A stretch of 51,475 bases of DNA from Candidatus Zipacnadia bacterium (GCA_029820295.1 JALGVA010000001.1:1-51475); one strand, 5' to 3'. Shown: positions 17,213 through 26,356, numbered from the stretch's first letter. Numbers and translations: made by a program. Notes: generated by a model from the sequence alone, not told the origin.

Positions 17213-18136
17213 TCAGGGCTGACGGTCGAAGCGCTGGACGCGGTAGTTGAGCAGATCGGCGACATAGACCGTGCCGCCGTCGGCCGCTACCGCGACGTCC
17301 ACCGGACCGTTGAACTGCCCGTCTGCGGAGCCCGGAGCGCCGAAGGCGCATATGAAGGCGCCATCGGCGGTGAACTTCTGCACGCGCCGGCCGATCCAGT
17401 CGGCGACGTAGACGTTGCCCGCGCCATCGACGTCGATCCCTCGAGGGTTGGTGAACCGGCCCGGCTCAGTGCCGGTTGCGCCCCAGGCGGAGAGGAACTG
17501 CCCGCTCGCGCTGAAGCGCAGCACACGGTTGCCCAGGTGGTCGGTGGCGTAGATGCTGCCATCGGGCGCCACCGCGACGCCGCCCACGAAGTCGAACTGC
17601 CCGTCGCCGGCGCCCTGTGAGCCGATGGTCCCGAGCAGGTCGCCGGCTGGGCTCAGCCGCGTGATGCGGTGCTCGGCCATCTCGGCGATGAGGATCTCTC
17701 CGGAGGGCGCAACCGCGACGTCGGTGGGCCGGAAGAGCGCCGGGAGCGGGCTCAGGTCCTCGCGCCCGCGCCGCAGCAGCAGTGTGAAGGCCGCGTCGGT
17801 CTTCGTGAAGACATCGACCACGCTCGTGTAGATCGCGCCTGCGGCATCCACGTCCACGCCGCCGGTCGCGCCGCTCTCCTCGTCCCAGTCCTTGCCCTCG
17901 GAGATGAGCGCTCCGCCGGCGTCGAAGACCTGCACGCGCTCGGCCAGCAGCGGGACCATGTCGGTCACGTAGACCCGGCCCGCCTCCCAGGCGATGCCGC
18001 TGATCACTGAGAACTGTCCCGGTCCGGTGCCCTGGGTGCCCCACTGCCCGGCGTAGACGTAGCTCTCCGCCGCCGCCGGCCCGGCGACGCAGCCCATGGT
18101 CAGGAGCCCCGCCACCAACGCCATCATCGCGCGCAT
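17213..18136 (-). CDS. Exported NHL-repeat beta-propeller protein
   Basis: A 307-residue protein with a signal peptide (MRAMMALVAGLLTMGCVAGPAAA). About six NHL repeats follow, recognisable by PGQFSVISGIAW, DGQFDFVGGVAVAPDGSIYATDHLGNRVLRF, PGRFTNPRGIDVDGAGNVYVADWIGRRVQKF-type blocks at about 45-residue spacing. NHL propellers usually bind proteins, glycans or other polymers, or scaffold enzymes. GGGGAGG sits seven bases before ATG 18136; a start at 18184 would remove the signal peptide from the N-terminus. It lies 60 bases after the zinc dehydrogenase gene on the same strand. No catalytic residues are evident. Confidence 0.87.
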   Translation of the reverse strand: MRAMMALVAGLLTMGCVAGPAAAESYVYAGQWGTQGTGPGQFSVISGIAWEAGRVYVTDMVPLLAERVQVFDAGGALISEGKDWDEESGATGGVDVDAAGAIYTSVVDVFTKTDAAFTLLLRRGREDLSPLPALFRPTDVAVAPSGEILIAEMAEHRITRLSPAGDLLGTIGSQGAGDGQFDFVGGVAVAPDGSIYATDHLGNRVLRFSASGQFLSAWGATGTEPGRFTNPRGIDVDGAGNVYVADWIGRRVQKFTADGAFICAFGAPGSADGQFNGPVDVAVAADGGTVYVADLLNYRVQRFDRQP

Positions 18137-18148
18137 GCTGCCGCCTCC

Positions 18149-18169
18149 CCTCAGATCGCCGCTCTGAGG
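18149..18169 (-). promoter_or_regulatory. Hairpin abutting the ribosome binding site of the NHL gene
   Basis: On the gene's strand CCTCAGA and TCTGAGG form a perfect 7-base-pair stem with a seven-base loop, and the second arm runs directly into the GGGGAGG site. It could mask ribosome entry or end the upstream transcript. Low confidence, based on position only. Confidence 0.3.
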
Positions 18170-18196
18170 TACTCTTGCCCGCACGCCCCCGCACGG

Positions 18197-19240
18197 TTAC
18201 GCGCTTGTAGCCTCGTGGGGCGTGAACAGCACCTTGCCGCAGTGGCCTTCATCGGCGGTGCGCAGCGCCTCCGCGGCCTGCTCAAGTGCGAAGCGGTGCG
18301 TCACCATCGCCTCGAAGCGCATGCCGCTGGCGAGCAGGAAGTGCACGAAGTCCCAGCTCCACCCCAGCGGGAACACCACCGAGCCGATGAGTGTGCAGGC
18401 CTTGCCGTGGATCTGCGTCGGGTTGATGACCTTCTCCTCGCCGCCGACCCCGACGATGGCAATGCGCCCGCCGCGCCGGATCGCGGGGATCATGCACTCG
18501 CGCGCCGGGGTCGCGCCCGAGGTCTCCACCAGGCAGTCCACGCCCTCGACCCAGCCGACGCCTGCCGTGCGGCTGAAGGCGAGGATGCGCTCGACCGGGT
18601 CGCCCTGGCGCGCATCGATGACCTCGTCGGCGTCGCAGCGGAGGCCCAGCGCGAGGCGCTCGTCGATCACGTCCATGCCCAGCACGCGCAGGCCCATGGC
18701 CCTGCCGACCAGCACGGCGCTCAGGCCTACCGGCCCCAGGCCGAAGACCGCCAGCGTCTCGTGCGCCCGCGCTTCCAGCCGCCGCAGCGCCGCGTACGCG
18801 GTCGTGCCCACGCAGGCCATGCACGCCCCATCGGCGAAGCTCAGCGGCTCGGGCAGCGGGATGCAGTTGGCCTCGTTGGCGGTCATGTACTCGGCGAACG
18901 AGCCGGGGCGGCTGACGCCGTAGCAGTGGTGCGCGAGCCGGCAGCTCACGGTCTCGCCGCGCGCACACCGATCGCACACCCCGCAGCCCTGGTGGTGGTG
19001 CACGCTCACGCGATCGCCCACCTGCAGGCGCATGCAGCCCTCGCCGACCTCGACGACGGTGCCGCAGGGCTCGTGCCCGCCGATCTGCCCGGGCGTGCTC
19101 GCCGAGCGGTAGACGTGCAGGTCGGAGCCGCAGATGCCCGACGCCTCGATGCGGATGAGCGCCTCGCCGCGCGCGGGCACGGGCACGTCGAACTCGCGCA
19201 CCTCGAGCGTGCGATTCCCGGTGAATACGACGCCCTTCAT
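18197..19240 (-). CDS. Zinc-dependent medium-chain alcohol dehydrogenase (sorbitol/threonine dehydrogenase-like)
   Basis: A 347-residue MDR-family enzyme. Catalytic zinc ligands are visible at Cys37 (SGICGSD) and His55-Glu56 (GGHEPCG). A structural zinc site is formed by Cys86, Cys89, Cys92 and Cys100 (GCGVCDRCARGETVSC). The NAD(P) site is VFGLGPVGLSAV near residue 170, with an Asp at the end of the next strand (MDVID) that suggests NAD preference. The enzyme should oxidise a secondary alcohol of a polyol, sugar or amino acid. Cytoplasmic. The frame stays open far upstream on the complementary strand of the sulfatase; ATG 19240 with GCGAGG upstream is the real start. It is divergent from the sulfatase gene, fitting a shared sugar-breakdown role. 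Confidence 0.93.
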   Translation of the reverse strand: MKGVVFTGNRTLEVREFDVPVPARGEALIRIEASGICGSDLHVYRSASTPGQIGGHEPCGTVVEVGEGCMRLQVGDRVSVHHHQGCGVCDRCARGETVSCRLAHHCYGVSRPGSFAEYMTANEANCIPLPEPLSFADGACMACVGTTAYAALRRLEARAHETLAVFGLGPVGLSAVLVGRAMGLRVLGMDVIDERLALGLRCDADEVIDARQGDPVERILAFSRTAGVGWVEGVDCLVETSGATPARECMIPAIRRGGRIAIVGVGGEEKVINPTQIHGKACTLIGSVVFPLGWSWDFVHFLLASGMRFEAMVTHRFALEQAAEALRTADEGHCGKVLFTPHEATSA

Positions 19241-19588
19241 GGCCGATGACCTCGCCTGCGCGGCATCGCGGACGCGGGAGAGTGCGCCGTGCAGGCGGGG
19301 GAGACCTGCCCCGGTGTCGTCGTGCAGTCCCGCCGTGGCGGGGGTGCCTCGCCCCCGTGTTGTTGCCGTCGCCGTTGTCGTTGGAGGGCGCGGGCCTGCA
19401 CCGTGCCGGCCGTCGCCGTTGGCCGTTGCCGTTGTGCCCCTGACGCCCTCGTCGGGGGGCGCCCGAAGGGCGATGGCCGTCGTCGCTGCTTCTCCTGCCG
19501 CGGCGTCTCGCGAGAAGGGAATCCCTGCCCGCTGCGTGAACGTGACCCCGCCAGGTCGCGACCGTCGTCGCAGCGAGGAGCCATGCTC
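19241..19588. other. Divergent intergenic region with hairpin and GCCGTT/GCCGTC low-complexity tract
   Basis: About 348 bases with no gene. At 19339-19357 CGGGGGTG, CCT and CGCCCCCG form an 8-base-pair hairpin (one G-T pair). From about 19360 to 19435 the sequence is built from imperfect repeats of GCCGTT, GCCGTC and GTCGTT units. No clear -35/-10 pair was found for either flanking gene. Confidence 0.45.
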
Positions 19589-20905
19589 ATGAGCGCCACG
19601 CAGCGCCCCAACATCCTCTTCCTCTTCACCGATGACCAGCGCTTCGACGCGCTTCGCGCCATCGGTAACCCCGAGGTGGTCACGCCCAACATGGACCGCC
19701 TGGTCGCGCAGGGGACGGCCTTCACGCACGCCACCGTCCAGGGCTCGACGGTCCCCGCGGTCTGCCAGCCCTCGCGCGCCATGCTCATGACCGGGCGCAC
19801 GCTCTACCACGCCCCGCGCGACTGCGGCGACTTCGTCACGCTTCCCGAGCTGCTGCAGGCCCACGGCTACGTGACCTTCGGCACCGGCAAGTGGCACAAC
19901 GCCCCGCCCAGCTATGCGCGCAGCTTCACCAACGGCGCCCGCATCTTCTACGGCGGCATGTCCAACCACCTCGAGGTCCCTGTCCACGACTTCGACCCCA
20001 CCGGCGAGTACCCGCCCGAGACCAGGTACGTCGGTAAGCGCTTCTCCAGCGAGCTGTTCTCGGACGCCGCCATCGACTTCCTGCAGCGCCACGACGGCGA
20101 GAGGCCCTTCTTCGCCTACGTCTCGTACACCGCGCCTCACGATCCGCGCATGGCCCCGCGCGAGTATGCGGAGATGTACGACCCGGGCAAGGTCGCGGTG
20201 CCGGAGAACTTCCATCCGGTGCACCCCTTCGACAACGGTGAGATGGTCATCCGCGACGAGATGCTCGCGCCCTTCCCGCGCACGCCTGAGATCGTCCAGG
20301 AGCACATCGCGGCCTACTGGGCGATGATCACGCACCTCGACGCGCACATGGGGCGGGTGCTCGAGGCCCTGCAGGAGACCGGGCACGCCGGGAACACCAT
20401 CATCGTCTTCGCGGGCGATAACGGCCTCGCCGTCGGCCAGCACGGGCTGATGGGCAAGCAGAACATGTACGAGCACTCGGTGCGGGTGCCGTTGGTGATG
20501 TGCGGGCCGGGGATCCCCGCGGGTGAGCGCTCGGATGCGCTGTGCTATCTGCTCGACATCTTCCCGACGCTGTGCGACCTGGTCGATCTGCCCACACCCG
20601 AGAGCGTCGAGGGCCGCAGCCTCGCGCCGGTCATACGTGGGGAGGCGGCGCGGACCTATAAGAGCCTGTTCCTGGCGTACATGCACAGGCAACGGGCGGT
20701 GCGCGACGAGCGCTTCAAGCTGATCGAGTACTTCGGGGAGGCCGAGCGCGTCACCCAGCTCTTCGACCTGGTGGAGGACCCGTGGGAGATCGCGAATCTC
20801 GCCTCCGCGCCGGGGATGGGGCCTGAGGTGGCGCGCCTGCGCGCGGAGCTGCACGACTGGCAGCGCCGCATGGACGACCCGATGGCCGGCGAACTGGGGG
20901 GATGA
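19589..20905 (+). CDS. Cys-type sulfatase
   Basis: A 438-residue sulfatase of the alkaline-phosphatase superfamily. RPNILFLFTDDQR at residues 6-18 provides the metal-binding Asp pair, and CQPSRAMLMTGR at 59-70 is the C-x-P-S-R-x4-T-G signature, whose Cys must be converted to formylglycine. GTGKWH near residue 95 and VFAGDNGLAVGQHGLMGKQ give further active-site and metal residues. It should remove sulfate esters, probably from a glycan. There is no obvious signal peptide from either start. GAGGAG lies eight bases before ATG 19589, favouring it over the ATG at 19583. It is convergent with the heparinase-like gene. The maturation enzyme is not in the window. Confidence 0.95.
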   Translation: MSATQRPNILFLFTDDQRFDALRAIGNPEVVTPNMDRLVAQGTAFTHATVQGSTVPAVCQPSRAMLMTGRTLYHAPRDCGDFVTLPELLQAHGYVTFGTGKWHNAPPSYARSFTNGARIFYGGMSNHLEVPVHDFDPTGEYPPETRYVGKRFSSELFSDAAIDFLQRHDGERPFFAYVSYTAPHDPRMAPREYAEMYDPGKVAVPENFHPVHPFDNGEMVIRDEMLAPFPRTPEIVQEHIAAYWAMITHLDAHMGRVLEALQETGHAGNTIIVFAGDNGLAVGQHGLMGKQNMYEHSVRVPLVMCGPGIPAGERSDALCYLLDIFPTLCDLVDLPTPESVEGRSLAPVIRGEAARTYKSLFLAYMHRQRAVRDERFKLIEYFGEAERVTQLFDLVEDPWEIANLASAPGMGPEVARLRAELHDWQRRMDDPMAGELGG

Positions 20906-20930
20906 AGCGCCCCGGCTATCTCCGGCCGGC

Positions 20931-23075
20931 TTACGGGGCGACCTCGACCACCGAGCACCCCTCCGGGTCGGTGTGCAGTTCGAGCGCGCCGGCGCTCGTC
21001 GGCAGCGTCCAGATGATCTGCCCGTCGCGCTGTTCGCGCGTGATCTTCGGCAGATCGTCGGGCGCCCGTCCCGCCGCCAGCGGCACGATCGCCGTGGTGA
21101 GCGTCGCGGGCAGCTCCGCGCGCCCGGACCAGGTCACGGCCGGGGCCGGCAGTAGTGTGTCGGTGCCGCGGCCGGTCCAGCCGCGCCCGTGCTGCTGGTC
21201 GTAGCCATCGCTGCTGCGCAGCACGGTCGTGGGCGTGCCGCCGGGCCAGTAGGTCGTGTGGGGCTCGCGGTCCCCGATGGTGACCGCCGGCTGCAGAGCG
21301 CCCTCCAGCGGCAGCAGCACCAGCCGCGCGCCGCCCGGCGCGGTCGCGACCGCCGTCGTGCCCTGCAGCGCCACCTCGATCTCCGCCTCGAACTGGAAAT
21401 TCTGCTCGATCTCCGCCGCGTCGAGGTCGCCGGTGAGCACGTCCTGCAGCAGCCAGTAGCTCCCGTCCACGAACACAACGCGCCGCTCCCAGCGCACGGG
21501 CTTCACCGGCCGGAACGAGTAGTCGGCCGCGAACAGCACGTGCCCCTCGCCCTGCTCCCACCGGTTGCTCAGCGGCTGCGTCGTCTCGGCCACGGTGCCT
21601 TCACTGTGGAACTCGTCCACGCCGTCCACGGTGATGGTGTTGTGCAGGAAGCCCGAGGGCTGGCCGCCGATGAACGCCTCGGGTCGGTTGCTCGCGTACC
21701 TGGTGCCCGACGGATCGATGATGAAACGCTGGCCGTATGCGGTGACGACGAAGCTCAGGCGGTCGCCGTGCTGGTGGGTGGTCCCCCATGGCCCGCCGTC
21801 GATCGCCATGTAGCGCGCGTCCGGCGACCAGTCGCTGCGCATCGTGTAGTAGCCGCACCACTGCTCCGCGTCCGGCCGCGGCCAGGCCAGGAACGGCGGC
21901 TCCGGCCCGTCCCCGCCGTCGAGCACGGTCTCCACCCACGGCATCTCCAGCCACTGCACCAGCGGCCGGTGCACCGAGTGGCGCAGGTCGTTAGAGTAGA
22001 GGTCGCCGAAGGAGGGCAGGCCGCCGTTCGGCTCGCTGAGTGCCACCATCGCCTCGACCATCCGCGCGAGCCGCGCGCGCCGCGCCCGAATCGGCTCCTG
22101 CGCGCGCAGCATGTACGCGAGCTGCTGCTGCATCACCGAGACGCTCGCGGAGTAGGCGACGGTCAGCTCCACGCACATGCCGTCGGGGTAGAAGGCCTCG
22201 TCGAGGTACTGCGCCACGAGCTGCGCATCGTAGTCGAGCCAGGCGCGCGTGGCCGGGAAGTCCTGCAGCAGGACGCAGGCCGTGGCCAGGCCGTTGATCA
22301 TCGCGGCGCCGCCGTTGTGCCGCCGGTCGATCCACCGCCCGACCTCGCCGGTCAGGTAGCCGGTCTCCTCGTAGAGCCGCTGCAGGATCGCCAGCAGCTC
22401 GTCGTCGCTGACTTCCGGGAAGTCGCGCAGCAGCGCCACCGCCTGCGGCACGCGCCGCAGACGTTCGGGGATCATGCACCAGTACCATGGCCTGGCGGTG
22501 ACCGTGTGGCTGGTCCAGCCGTCGTCGGTGCTCCTGCCGACAAAGTCCTCGATGGGGTAGGCCGCCATGTAGCCGAGGATGTGGTCCGCGATGAAGCGCG
22601 CGTACTTCGGGTCGCGCGTGTGGTGGGCCGCGTTGCACAGCACCGACAGCACCGGGAAGCGCGTGCAGCACGACAGCGGCGAGCCGTACCAGTCGAAGCC
22701 GGTCTCGGGCACCTGCCAGACGCTGTAGCCGTCCCAGAAATCGCCGGCGAGCAGGCCGTCCGCGCGCGCGGTGTCCATCTCCGGGTTGCGCCCCTTCTGC
22801 CGCCAGTCGGTGATCAGCGCGTCGTCAAGCTCCAGGGCGCGGAAGTGCTCCATGTATGCGGCGCCCGCCGCTGCCACGTCTCCGTTGTCGAGCGCCTGCT
22901 TCACCGCCGCCAGCTCCGCCCGGTCGAGATCGAGCAGGCGCAGGAACGCCTCGCGATCGCGCACCACGAACCAGCCCGGGTCGTCGCCCTGGGCCTCGCC
23001 GCGTCCCGCCGCCAGCATGAACGCGGCCATGAGCACGAACGCCAGCACCTCGAAGCGCAGACAGTCGGCAGCCAT
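20931..23075 (-). CDS. Exported heparinase II/III-like polysaccharide lyase
   Basis: A 714-residue protein with a signal peptide ending near AAGRGEAQG. The middle (about 150-360) is an alpha-helical toroid-like region rich in Trp, Tyr and Arg (RPWYWCMIPERLRR, DRRHNGGAAMING), as in heparinase II/III and alginate lyases. The C-terminal half carries the heparinase II/III signature H-Q-H-G-D-R-L-S-F followed by GQRFIIDPSGTRY. Members cleave uronic-acid-containing polymers by beta-elimination. GGAGG seven bases before ATG 23075 decides against the ATG at 23090. It lies 77 bases after the DUF4838 gene in a leftward run and is convergent with the sulfatase, suggesting an acidic, sulfated substrate. 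The exact polymer is not predictable. Confidence 0.9.
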   Translation of the reverse strand: MAADCLRFEVLAFVLMAAFMLAAGRGEAQGDDPGWFVVRDREAFLRLLDLDRAELAAVKQALDNGDVAAAGAAYMEHFRALELDDALITDWRQKGRNPEMDTARADGLLAGDFWDGYSVWQVPETGFDWYGSPLSCCTRFPVLSVLCNAAHHTRDPKYARFIADHILGYMAAYPIEDFVGRSTDDGWTSHTVTARPWYWCMIPERLRRVPQAVALLRDFPEVSDDELLAILQRLYEETGYLTGEVGRWIDRRHNGGAAMINGLATACVLLQDFPATRAWLDYDAQLVAQYLDEAFYPDGMCVELTVAYSASVSVMQQQLAYMLRAQEPIRARRARLARMVEAMVALSEPNGGLPSFGDLYSNDLRHSVHRPLVQWLEMPWVETVLDGGDGPEPPFLAWPRPDAEQWCGYYTMRSDWSPDARYMAIDGGPWGTTHQHGDRLSFVVTAYGQRFIIDPSGTRYASNRPEAFIGGQPSGFLHNTITVDGVDEFHSEGTVAETTQPLSNRWEQGEGHVLFAADYSFRPVKPVRWERRVVFVDGSYWLLQDVLTGDLDAAEIEQNFQFEAEIEVALQGTTAVATAPGGARLVLLPLEGALQPAVTIGDREPHTTYWPGGTPTTVLRSSDGYDQQHGRGWTGRGTDTLLPAPAVTWSGRAELPATLTTAIVPLAAGRAPDDLPKITREQRDGQIIWTLPTSAGALELHTDPEGCSVVEVAP

Positions 23076-23152
23076 CGAGCGGCCTCCCATTCACCGGGCC
23101 ACCAGGCGTCGGACGCCGCCTTCGCCGTCACGGGCGTACCTGCACGGGACGG

Positions 23153-25618
23153 CTACTCGGGCACCTCCGCCAGGAAGGCGTCGTCGAACCACACCGTCTC
23201 GTCGTCGGCGATGCCGTAGGCGACGAGGAGCACCACCGCCGACGCGGCTCCGTCGGGCGCTCGCGCGGCGGCCGTGACGCGCGACCACTCCCCCGCGGTC
23301 CGCACCTCGCTCGAGACCTGCGCCCCCGCCGCGTGCCAGGCGCCCTGGGCGTCATTCCATCGGATCTCGAAGGTGGTCCGGCGTGGCGGCGCGGCATCCA
23401 GCGCCCTGATGTACGCCCAGCCCACGTAGGCCTTGCCGGGCGTAACCGGCGCCCGGGCAATGTAGCACATGCACTCGCCGCCGGTGAGCGCGGCCGAGCG
23501 CTCGCCCGAGTGGACGACCTCCGTGTCGCGCCAGATGCGTCCCCCGGGCGCCTGGCGCCACACCGACCATCCCGGCGGCGCGTCGGCCGCCTCCCACTCG
23601 GGCCCCGGCGGATTATCGCCCTCGCCGATCTCCTCGAAGCCGGCGTTGGGCAGCAGGTTCGGCAGACCATCGAAGTCGCCGCGCTGCGCTCGCAGTCGCA
23701 GCACGAGCGTCGAGCCCGGGTCTCGCTCTGACAGCTCGTCAATCAGGCCGTCGAGCCCCGGGCCCTGACCGCCGCCGAGGGCCGCGATGCCCGCCATCAG
23801 CCCGCCCTCGACCATCGAGCGCCACTCGGATTGCACCCCTGCACGGCCGGCGTGCGTGTCATACCACGAGGTGCTCAGGTCATCCTCGAGGACGCTTTCT
23901 TCGAAGAAGCGGTCGCGATTGCGCGAGATGCGCACCAGGGTGTCGAAGTCACGCGCGATGGTCTCGGGGTCAGTCGCGGCGCGCAGGTGCTTGGCGGTGA
24001 GCCAGCCGCGGATGAACAGGGCCGGATAGCGGAAGCACTTGCGGATGTAGGCCACGCGGTCGGCGATCACGCCCTCGGGCGCGAGGCGGGCGGCCTCCAG
24101 CAGGTGATGCTCGAGCGCGGCCAGCCCGTCGAGGGTGTAGATGTCGCACTGCTGGGCCGCGCTGCCGATCCCCGCGAACCACCGTCCCTCGCGCGGCGTC
24201 ATCCAGATGCGTTCCAGATCCTCGTAGAACGCCTGCATCGCCGGCGCGGCCGGGCCGTAGAGCTTCGCGAAGAACTCGTCGAGCAGCTCGTCCTCATCGA
24301 GCGTGACGTCCCACATCATGCGGGCGTGCAGGTAGATCATCGGCCCGTAGTTCGACCAGTACGGGTAGGCCTCGGTGTGCAGGGCGACCAGGCCGATGCG
24401 CGCCGAGTGGCGAAGGTCCTCGGCCAGCAGGTGCGGGTAGTAGCGCGGCGCGAGGGCGCCCAGGCCGCTGTAGTCGTACTTGCCCATCTGCGCGCACTTC
24501 GCCTGCCACTGCCGCCAGAAGTCATAGTCCTGCGCCCGGTAGCTCGGGTCGAAGTACTGGGACGTGTCCTGCGTGATGTTGACGAAGACGTTCGGCTCGA
24601 GCCGCTCGATAGTCTTCGGTGGCGGCTCGACGCCCGCGTAGGCGAAGCAGCCGATGAACTTGTCTGGATGGGTCTCGCGCACCCCCCGGGCGACCGCGTT
24701 GACGAAGGTGTAGTAGCGGTCGGAGTGGCACTGACGGCCGCGGAACTCATGCGGCACATCCAGCGCCGTGCACAGCTCGCATTCGCACCAGGTATCGTTA
24801 TCGTTGATGCTCACCGAGTAGCTGTGCGCGCCGGGGTGCTCGTCGAAGTAGCGGCGGATCTCCTGGATGGCGATCTCGACGGTGCGGGGGTTGGCCGTGC
24901 AGGGCTGCCAGCCGGGCTGGGCGTCGCTCGTGGGCCGGACGCGCTCCCCCCTGATGACCGGGTATATCTCCGGCGCGGTCTCCGCAAACTTCGACGGCGG
25001 GAAGAGCGCGTACAGATAGTGGCTGAAGCCCGCCGCGAAGGGCACATCCCACGAGTGCACCGACACGCGATTGTGCCTGCCCCACGCGGCCTGATCGGCG
25101 CCGTCCAGCCCGCTGAAGAGCCGGCAGTCGAAGCTGGGCTCCGCGAGTTCGTCGCAGTCATCGACCACGATGGTCGTCGTCTCCGGCAGCACCTCGAAGA
25201 GCTGTGAGGGCATGAACCAGCGCACGCCCACGTGGTCCTGCAGGAAGCCACAGACGCCGTTCATCGTCCCCGCCGGGGTCCGACCGACGATGGCGAGCAC
25301 CTCGCCATCGGCCCTGACGCGGTAGCCGTCATAGGGCAGATCGGCGATCCCTTCGGGCGTGAAGGTCCCCTCGGCGGCCGTGCCAATCAGCACCCGGGGG
25401 CCCTGCCCTTCGGCGGACTCCAGGATCGGGAGCGCGGCCCCCGTAATGCGCGCCACGACGGCGGCCAGCTCCTCGGCCGCGGGACGGTCCGCGTCGGCCG
25501 CGCACACGATCACGGCGCGCGCCTGCCCCTCCTCGACCAGCGTCACCGCTGCCGGGGCGGTGATCGTCGCGCTCCAGGCCCCCAGGGTTGCAGCCAGCGC
25601 CAGGCAGGTCCGTGTCAT
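23153..25618 (-). CDS. Exported DUF4838 protein with alpha-glucuronidase-like N-terminal domain
   Basis: An 821-residue protein with a signal peptide (TCLALAATLGAWSATITAPAA). Residues about 27-145 form a GH67-like N-terminal domain (AAEELAAVVARITGAALPI, then GYRVRADGEVLAIVGRTPAGTMNGVCGFL). A DUF4838 barrel-like region follows from about 160 to 480, with VSINDNDTWCECELC carrying a C-x-C-x2-C group and later FVNITQDTSQYF. The last 200 residues look like a carbohydrate-binding beta-sandwich. DUF4838 proteins are thought to be glycosidases related to GH20/GH67-type enzymes, but activity is not assured. GGAGGGAG precedes ATG 25618. It is in a leftward run upstream of the heparinase-like gene, consistent with one degradation pathway. 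Confidence 0.9.
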   Translation of the reverse strand: MTRTCLALAATLGAWSATITAPAAVTLVEEGQARAVIVCAADADRPAAEELAAVVARITGAALPILESAEGQGPRVLIGTAAEGTFTPEGIADLPYDGYRVRADGEVLAIVGRTPAGTMNGVCGFLQDHVGVRWFMPSQLFEVLPETTTIVVDDCDELAEPSFDCRLFSGLDGADQAAWGRHNRVSVHSWDVPFAAGFSHYLYALFPPSKFAETAPEIYPVIRGERVRPTSDAQPGWQPCTANPRTVEIAIQEIRRYFDEHPGAHSYSVSINDNDTWCECELCTALDVPHEFRGRQCHSDRYYTFVNAVARGVRETHPDKFIGCFAYAGVEPPPKTIERLEPNVFVNITQDTSQYFDPSYRAQDYDFWRQWQAKCAQMGKYDYSGLGALAPRYYPHLLAEDLRHSARIGLVALHTEAYPYWSNYGPMIYLHARMMWDVTLDEDELLDEFFAKLYGPAAPAMQAFYEDLERIWMTPREGRWFAGIGSAAQQCDIYTLDGLAALEHHLLEAARLAPEGVIADRVAYIRKCFRYPALFIRGWLTAKHLRAATDPETIARDFDTLVRISRNRDRFFEESVLEDDLSTSWYDTHAGRAGVQSEWRSMVEGGLMAGIAALGGGQGPGLDGLIDELSERDPGSTLVLRLRAQRGDFDGLPNLLPNAGFEEIGEGDNPPGPEWEAADAPPGWSVWRQAPGGRIWRDTEVVHSGERSAALTGGECMCYIARAPVTPGKAYVGWAYIRALDAAPPRRTTFEIRWNDAQGAWHAAGAQVSSEVRTAGEWSRVTAAARAPDGAASAVVLLVAYGIADDETVWFDDAFLAEVPE

Positions 25619-25735
25619 CTCGCTCCCTCCGGACGGATGCTCAGATCACTGACTCGAACGTGCCCCCATCATTCGGCCGGCGCCCCACTGTCACCTGCGC
25701 CCGAGGGTTCTGCACGGGGCCCCCGCGGGCTGCGC

Positions 25736-26218
25736 TCACCTCTCGCGCCGCCGGTAGCGCCGGTGGCCGAAGCGCTGCAGGGCATCGTGCCGGGCCACCA
25801 CGTTGTCGAAGGGCACCTCGGGCGTCAGCGTGTGACATGGCGCGGCGATGTAGCCGCCGCCGGGAGCCATGATGCGCAGCGTCTCCAGCACTCCCGCGCA
25901 CACCTCGTCCGCCGTGCCGCTCAGAATGCTCTGCGCGCCCACCCCGCGCGCCTGCAGGCTCCAAGCCGCCTCGGCGGCGGCCGCGATGTCAGAGGGCGCG
26001 GGTGAGGGCGTCCAGTCCTTCGGGTCAACCCCCTCGGGCGGGGAGGGAAGCGGGATGGAGACGAAGCGGATGTCATGTCGGAAGTGCTCGGCGAAGTCCA
26101 CATCGCCGGCGATCTCCCGCAGCCGCTCCCGGTGCAGCGGATCGGGGCGGACGTTGAAGGGCACCCGATCGGGCTCCGAGTGGGCGATGGTCGTCAGCAC
26201 ACGTTCGCGCGAGGTCAT
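25736..26218 (-). CDS. Internally deleted uroporphyrinogen-decarboxylase-family protein
   Basis: Only 160 residues, yet both ends of a URO-D-family (methyltransferase-like, MtaA/CmuA-type) protein are present. MTSRERVLTTIAHSEPDRVPFNV is the usual N-terminus, and from about residue 118 the end of the family appears: GTADEVCAGVLETLRIMAPGGGYIAAPCHTLTPEVPFDNVVA. Full-length members have about 330-380 residues, so around 200 residues of the barrel are missing, in frame. The frame is open, but the protein can hardly fold as a complete barrel, so it may be a decaying gene. No good ribosome binding site is seen before ATG 26218. It lies in a leftward run between the WD40 and DUF4838 genes, where an intact member would be common. 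Confidence 0.7.
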   Translation of the reverse strand: MTSRERVLTTIAHSEPDRVPFNVRPDPLHRERLREIAGDVDFAEHFRHDIRFVSIPLPSPPEGVDPKDWTPSPAPSDIAAAAEAAWSLQARGVGAQSILSGTADEVCAGVLETLRIMAPGGGYIAAPCHTLTPEVPFDNVVARHDALQRFGHRRYRRRER

Positions 26219-26356
26219 CGACGCATGATCACCCGGGCAGCCGGCTCCGCTCCGGCCCAGGCGCGTGACCGGCCGCACCGTCACGCAACCCGCAGGGCCG
26301 GACAGACTCGCAGGTCTGCCGCCCGTCTCTGAGACTCCGGCCGCCCCGGCCCGGCG

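Noticed and set aside
19360-19435. Possible CRISPR or tandem-repeat array
   Set aside because: Units are only six bases and imperfect, with no spacers.
19241-19588. In-frame extension of the sulfatase upstream to 19289
   Set aside because: The extension is translated from low-complexity intergenic DNA, and GAGGAG is correctly placed for ATG 19589.
21189-23219. 676-codon plus-strand frame opposite the heparinase-like gene
   Set aside because: No recognisable domain, and the opposite strand carries the H-Q-H-G-D signature and a signal peptide.
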